Below are positions 6,574 through 9,811 of a stretch of DNA of 9,811 nucleotides, piece by piece. Both the position numbers and the translations under genes were made by a program. The DNA is from Cyanobacteria bacterium UBA947 (GTDB lineage Bacteria; Cyanobacteriota; Vampirovibrionia; Gastranaerophilales; Gastranaerophilaceae): positions 14,612-24,422 of the forward strand of contig DBCX01000044.1 of NCBI GenBank assembly GCA_002293275.1, read 5' to 3'. Within the stretch, counting starts at the first letter, position 1. Every line of letters starts with the position of its first letter. The notes under the pieces were generated by a model. The model searched no databases. It saw nothing but the letters and a program-made list of their open reading frames with translations, and was not told where the DNA came from.

Positions 6574-7600
6574 TTTAGAAAAAATAACGGCGGCGCTTGA
6601 GCGGCTCGGCAACCCGCAGGACAGTTTAGGATGCATCCACGTGGCGGGTACAAACGGTAAAGGGTCGGTGTGTGCGATGCTGGCGGCTGTTTTGCAGCAG
6701 GCAGGTTACAAGGTCGGGCTCTACACAAGCCCGCACATTTACGATTACACCGAGCGGATAAAAATAAACGGCGTGCCGATTGCAAAAGAAGAGCTGAGCC
6801 GGATCGACCCGGAATTGAGCGAGTTTGAGGCGCTGACGGTCTTGATGTTTCAATATTTTGCGCAAAACAAGGTTGATGTTGTTGTGTTGGAAACAGGGCT
6901 TGGCGGCAGGCTGGATGCGACAAACGTGATTAAATCAAACCTTTGCGCTGTGCTGACGCGTATTGATTATGACCATACCGAGCGGCTCGGGACAACTTTG
7001 GAGGAAATCACGCGCGAAAAAGAAGGGATTATAAAGCCGGGGTGTCCTGTTGTGCGAAGTGGAAAATTGAAAATGGAAACCGGAAAATTTCTCCCGCCGC
7101 TTAAAGGTGCGCACCAGAAGGAAAATTTGGCGCTTGTGCTGGAAGTTATAAAGAAAATTTTTCCGCAAATTCCGGATGAAACAATTGCTGCGGGGCTTAA
7201 AAAAACCTGTCATCTTGCGCGGTTTCAGCAGGTGAGAGAAAACCTCATTGTTGACGCGTGCCACAACCCGGGCGGCGCAGCTGCGCTGCGCGAGAGTTTG
7301 GACGAGTGCTTTCCTGACAGGGCGCGCCGGTTTGTTTTCGGGTGTTTGGCAAACAAGGATTACGAGAAGATGGCATCCGCGCTTTTTAGGCCCGAAGATG
7401 ATATTTACTTTTATGAATTTTCGCACCGTGATCCGGGCGGCAAATCTGTTTTATCGCGCAGGTTCAACGGCAAAAAATTCCGCTCGCTGCAAGAGCTGCC
7501 CAAAGACGACGCGCTGGTGATTGTTTGCGGGTCGATTTATATGATAAAAGATATAATACCAAAACAGACGTTACTTAATCGGGAGCTATCTCGTCAATAA
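6566..7600 (+). CDS. folC: Folylpolyglutamate synthase / dihydrofolate synthase FolC, compact form
   Basis: FolC adds L-Glu to dihydropteroate and then to reduced folates, ATP-dependently, in the cytoplasm. Visible motifs: VAGTNGKGS (26-34, P-loop), TSPHIYDYTERI (54-65), ETGLGGRLDATN (109-120), DHTERLGTTLEEI (136-148), EKEGIIK (151-157), GAHQKEN (181-187) and VDACHNPGG (229-237, usually DGAHNP). At 344 residues it is about 80 shorter than E. coli FolC. Around 45 are missing between residues 160 and 181, where a heptamer array supplies the junction. Whether it does both reactions cannot be read from sequence. The start overlaps murG by 8 nt, with GAAGG about 9-10 nt upstream. It is the last gene of the operon, and its final 26 bp overlap the convergent glycosyltransferase gene, leaving no intergenic terminator. 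Confidence 0.93.
   Translation: MYNLEKITAALERLGNPQDSLGCIHVAGTNGKGSVCAMLAAVLQQAGYKVGLYTSPHIYDYTERIKINGVPIAKEELSRIDPELSEFEALTVLMFQYFAQNKVDVVVLETGLGGRLDATNVIKSNLCAVLTRIDYDHTERLGTTLEEITREKEGIIKPGCPVVRSGKLKMETGKFLPPLKGAHQKENLALVLEVIKKIFPQIPDETIAAGLKKTCHLARFQQVRENLIVDACHNPGGAAALRESLDECFPDRARRFVFGCLANKDYEKMASALFRPEDDIYFYEFSHRDPGGKSVLSRRFNGKKFRSLQELPKDDALVIVCGSIYMIKDIIPKQTLLNRELSRQ
7060..7087 (-). repeat. Four-unit heptamer array inside folC
   Basis: Four contiguous 7-nt units (plus-strand forms such as TGGAAAA, TTGAAAA and TGGAAAC) lie head to tail. Read on the minus strand they fit YTTTCMA, the consensus of the murF array. They encode residues 165-174 (SGKLKMETGK), exactly where FolC lacks about 45 residues of its central domain. 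Confidence 0.6.
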
Positions 7601-9143
7601 AACTGCCTGCAGGCGGCGGTGCGGGGCTGAATTTTGTACACGAGTTCCAGATGAGCGTTTGTTTCGGGTCGCTTATTGACGGGCTCGGGTAATAGTTTGT
7701 GCAAACGCCTTTGAGCATATTTGTTGAGCCGTCAAGGTTCGATTGGAAATGGCAGCAGCAGTTGCAAATCTTTAGGATAAAACCGTATTCGTACAGTTTG
7801 ACTTTGAGCTCGTGGAGCGCGTCAATCATTCTGATGTGGCTGGATGTGGTGTAGCGCTTGTCTTTGAAGATGAACCGAACACGCGCAAGCCCGCTTTCCG
7901 AGATGAACTCCAGCTTGCACGGCAGCTCGCGGCTGTTTGACATTACGACAACATCAACGCCGAGTTTTTCCGCGCCGGAGTCCTCTGAATCCAGCAGTTT
8001 ATCTCGTATTGCGCGGATTGGCGGAAGGTGCTTTATTATGTGACACAGGGAATATATCGGATACAAAAACAAAAGCCCGGCCTCGCGCATGGTTAATTTT
8101 GATTTGATTAAACTCAACCCGAAGCCTAAAATCAACAGCAGGAATGTGAACAAAACGATTTTAAAATCAACGATAAAATAATAGTGGTAAGAATGTTTCA
8201 GAACAACCAGATAGATAAACATCAACAGCCAAAAGTTCGGGTATAAAAGCGATAGGACGTGTTCTGCAAAAACAAAGTTGCGTGATTTTAGGCTGGCGGC
8301 AAAGTTTTTTCTAAACAGGCTCAGGCGCACGGACAGACGCGCTTTTTTGAAATCGTAGTTGACGGTATCAACAAAGGTCTGGATGTTCGGGTTGTAAAAG
8401 CACGGGTGGCCGATTTCGGACAGCAGCAGGCTGTATTTGAGTTCGGAGTTAATGTCTTTAAAATCAATGAACTCCAATTGGTCGGCGATTTCTTTTTTCA
8501 TCACAAACACGCCGGAATCCGCCTGGGACGCGAGGTTGAACAGTGACCGCGCGCGGCGCATAAAGTTCATGTGGTATTTTTGGTATGCAGCTTTTATTTT
8601 ATCTATTGGGCCGAGAGTTTCGGTCATCATAAGGGTTTCGCCTGAAACGACGCTGTTTCTCAGCAGTGCGGTGTTCACAAGCGACAAAAAGTCCATCGGA
8701 ATATTTCTGTCCCCGTCAATAAATACGTAAGAATCAATCCCGTGGTCGCGCGTGAGGCGCTCTAACAGGACAGAAACCGCTTTGTCCTTGCCGACGGTGC
8801 CGACATCTTTTATGTTGAGAACTTTTATAAAATGCTCGTTAACGAACAGTTCTTCGGAGCTGTCGATGCAGTTGTCAAGGATTACAAAGACTTTTATGTG
8901 GTTTACGGGGTAATCCTGCGCTTTGATTTCACGGATAAGGTTTGACAGTGTGGTTTTGGAGTTGTGCGCGTAGATAATGATTGCGATACTGTCTTTACTG
9001 ATATCGTTTAGATCTGCCTGCGCGTGGGCAAGCCTGCGTTCAACGGTGAACCTTTTGCCGCCCAGGTTTCGCAGCGCGAGCGCCAAAAAGTACAGCGTGT
9101 ACACTGCTGCATAAAAATACAGTAGATCCAGAATATATTCCAT
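7575..9143 (-). CDS. Membrane GT2-family glycosyltransferase with cysteine-rich C-terminal domain
   Basis: This 522-residue protein is probably a processive or lipid/glycan-linked sugar transferase at the cytoplasmic face; its substrate is unknown. An N-terminal membrane segment spans about residues 4-24. A GT-A domain of family 2 follows: IAIIIYAHNSKTTLSNLI (53-70), ILDNCIDSSEE (88-98), VGKDKAVSVL (117-126), FIDGD (141-145, the DXD metal/UDP motif) and SGVFVMKKE (210-218). Membrane helices follow at about 299-316, 322-345 and 356-372. The last 130 or so residues form a separate domain (IRMIDALHELKVKLYEYGFILK, then a Cys cluster at 460 and 462-464, and further Cys at 481 and 502) ending in a Pro-rich tail. 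The spacing suggests a metal-binding knuckle. The classic QxxRW motif is not evident (RLSLFRKNF instead). It sits 19 bp after ycf23 and converges with folC, overlapping it by 26 bp. Confidence 0.85.
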   Translation of the reverse strand: MEYILDLLYFYAAVYTLYFLALALRNLGGKRFTVERRLAHAQADLNDISKDSIAIIIYAHNSKTTLSNLIREIKAQDYPVNHIKVFVILDNCIDSSEELFVNEHFIKVLNIKDVGTVGKDKAVSVLLERLTRDHGIDSYVFIDGDRNIPMDFLSLVNTALLRNSVVSGETLMMTETLGPIDKIKAAYQKYHMNFMRRARSLFNLASQADSGVFVMKKEIADQLEFIDFKDINSELKYSLLLSEIGHPCFYNPNIQTFVDTVNYDFKKARLSVRLSLFRKNFAASLKSRNFVFAEHVLSLLYPNFWLLMFIYLVVLKHSYHYYFIVDFKIVLFTFLLLILGFGLSLIKSKLTMREAGLLFLYPIYSLCHIIKHLPPIRAIRDKLLDSEDSGAEKLGVDVVVMSNSRELPCKLEFISESGLARVRFIFKDKRYTTSSHIRMIDALHELKVKLYEYGFILKICNCCCHFQSNLDGSTNMLKGVCTNYYPSPSISDPKQTLIWNSCTKFSPAPPPAGSFIDEIAPD

Positions 9144-9149
9144 TCCCCA

Positions 9150-9179
9150 ATTATATCATGGACTAAATTAATTGCGCAA
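9150..9179 (-). promoter_or_regulatory. Extended -10 promoter for the glycosyltransferase gene (leaderless)
   Basis: On the minus strand TGATATAAT (-10 hexamer at 9150-9155, TGn at 9156-9158) ends 6 nt before the ATG at 9143. TTGCGC (9174-9179) at 18-bp spacing is a partial -35 and lies inside the ycf23 3' end. Transcription would start at or beside the ATG. The spacer TGGGGA is G-rich but sits too close to the ATG to work as a normal ribosome-binding site, although it might serve read-through mRNA from ycf23. Confidence 0.6.
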
Positions 9180-9811
9180 CTTTTTGAGCATTTTTTGACG
9201 CAATATCAATCACCTGATGGATAACAGCGAGCATAGATATTTCGTTTTCAAGCTTGTTTACGCAAGAGCCGATACCGACTGCGCTTGCGCCGGCTGTAAA
9301 GGCGAACGGTGCGGTTGTCGGATTGATTCCGGTTGCGCTCATAACAGGCATCTCGGTGTTCGCACAAAGCTCCATTGTGTTTGAAACGGTAAGTTGTGCA
9401 CGCTCCATCAGCCCTCTGATACCGTCAGACGGGTGCATATTGAAGTGGCCTTCGGTTTGAATCAGGTCAACACCGAGTGTTTCAAGCTCGCGGACAAGCT
9501 CAATTTGCTCGGGTACGGCAAGTTCACCCGGAACGGTCACGCACATAAAGGTGTCGCCGATGAGCGATTTTGTTTGGTGCGCAAGTTCAAGGACCTCTGC
9601 CGCGCTGAACGACATACCTTTTTTGTAGAGCGCGTCGTAGTTGCCAAGTTCCACGGCGTCTGCGCCAAGCTCAACCGCGCGGGCAAGCTCGTGCGGTGCA
9701 ACAGATGATACAAACAGCGGCAGGTTTGTTGTGGAGCGTACTTCGCGGATAATATTTTCGTTAGCGCAGATATCAAGCGCGCTTGCTCCGGATCTTTGCG
9801 CCGATGCAGCG
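9163..9811 (-). CDS. ycf23: Ycf23 / DUF561 family protein, 5' end beyond window
   Basis: The frame is open from the window edge to TAG at 9163, giving 215 residues; the family is about 250-275, so roughly 40-60 N-terminal residues are missing. An in-frame GTG at 9652-9654 is internal, because homology continues upstream of it. Recognisable segments are NLPLFVSSVAPHELARAVE and LGADAVELGNYDALYKKG, CVTVPGELAVPEQIELVREL, GVDLIQTEG, MPVMSATGINPTTAPFAFTAG, and ASAVGIGSCVNKLENEISML. The pattern is a TIM-barrel fold with a C-terminal phosphate-binding-type Gly loop (GASAVGIGS). The family is found in cyanobacteria and in red-algal-type plastid genomes, and its function is unknown. It lies 19 bp upstream of the glycosyltransferase gene on the same strand. 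Confidence 0.85.
   Translation of the reverse strand, partial: AASAQRSGASALDICANENIIREVRSTTNLPLFVSSVAPHELARAVELGADAVELGNYDALYKKGMSFSAAEVLELAHQTKSLIGDTFMCVTVPGELAVPEQIELVRELETLGVDLIQTEGHFNMHPSDGIRGLMERAQLTVSNTMELCANTEMPVMSATGINPTTAPFAFTAGASAVGIGSCVNKLENEISMLAVIHQVIDIASKNAQKVAQLI

Noticed and set aside
6408..6923. 171-codon minus-strand open frame opposite murG and folC
   Set aside because: It is antisense to the FolC P-loop region and MurG C-terminus, and the Cys/Pro/Ser/Arg-rich translation is typical of a shadow frame.
7603..7612. GCCTGCAGGC perfect palindrome just past the folC stop
   Set aside because: It has no loop and no T-tract, and lies within the glycosyltransferase coding sequence, so it is not a terminator.
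9652..9654. GTG as the start of a short ycf23
   Set aside because: Ycf23-like sequence continues in frame upstream (VSSVAPHELARAVELGADA) to the window edge, so this codon is an internal Val.

Overview
The window is ordinary chromosomal DNA of a Gram-negative-type or Gram-negative-related bacterium with mid-range GC. It holds two ribosomal protein genes, a tightly packed peptidoglycan/division (dcw-type) operon, a membrane glycosyltransferase and a cut-off ycf23 gene. Ycf23 (DUF561) is essentially a cyanobacterial and plastid-lineage protein. No photosynthesis genes are visible here. My best inference is a member of the phylum Cyanobacteria in the broad sense, quite possibly a non-photosynthetic Vampirovibrionia/Melainabacteria-type lineage. 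This rests mainly on one gene and should be tested.

Layout. Minus strand, 1-696: rplU, then rpmA, then the 5' end of a tRNA, expressed from a sigma-70-type promoter at 820-847 through a structured leader of about 117 nt. Plus strand, 901-7600: murF, mraY, murD, ftsW, murG and folC, all overlapping or abutting, probably one operon. Its promoter is an extended -10 so close to the murF ATG that the mRNA should begin at the start codon. Minus strand, 7575-9811: ycf23 (5' end outside the window), then a GT2-family glycosyltransferase with a cysteine-rich C-terminus. The glycosyltransferase gene runs 26 bp into the 3' end of the convergent folC.

How the genes work together. MurD and MurF build the UDP-MurNAc-pentapeptide, MraY loads it onto undecaprenyl phosphate (lipid I), MurG adds GlcNAc (lipid II) and FtsW polymerises it at the septum. 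FolC makes and polyglutamates folate. It shares the Mur-ligase fold with MurD and MurF, but its pathway is separate.

The most unusual points are these. (1) The start of murG is duplicated: an 11-codon in-frame mini-ORF (5425-5460) encodes MSKYFVTGGGG and a stop directly before the real murG, which repeats KYFVTGGG using different synonymous codons. (2) Period-7 tandem repeats of one consensus (YTTTCMA) occur inside murF, inside folC on the opposite strand, and in the rpmA-tRNA gap. (3) MurF and FolC both lack about 40 residues of the same part of the central domain, and MurF has Phe in place of the usual His of HNxxN. (4) murF and the glycosyltransferase gene both have TGnTATAAT 6-7 nt before the start codon, suggesting leaderless mRNAs.

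I found no mobile element, CRISPR array or prophage, and no wholly new multi-gene system. The novelty is in gene architecture and expression signals.
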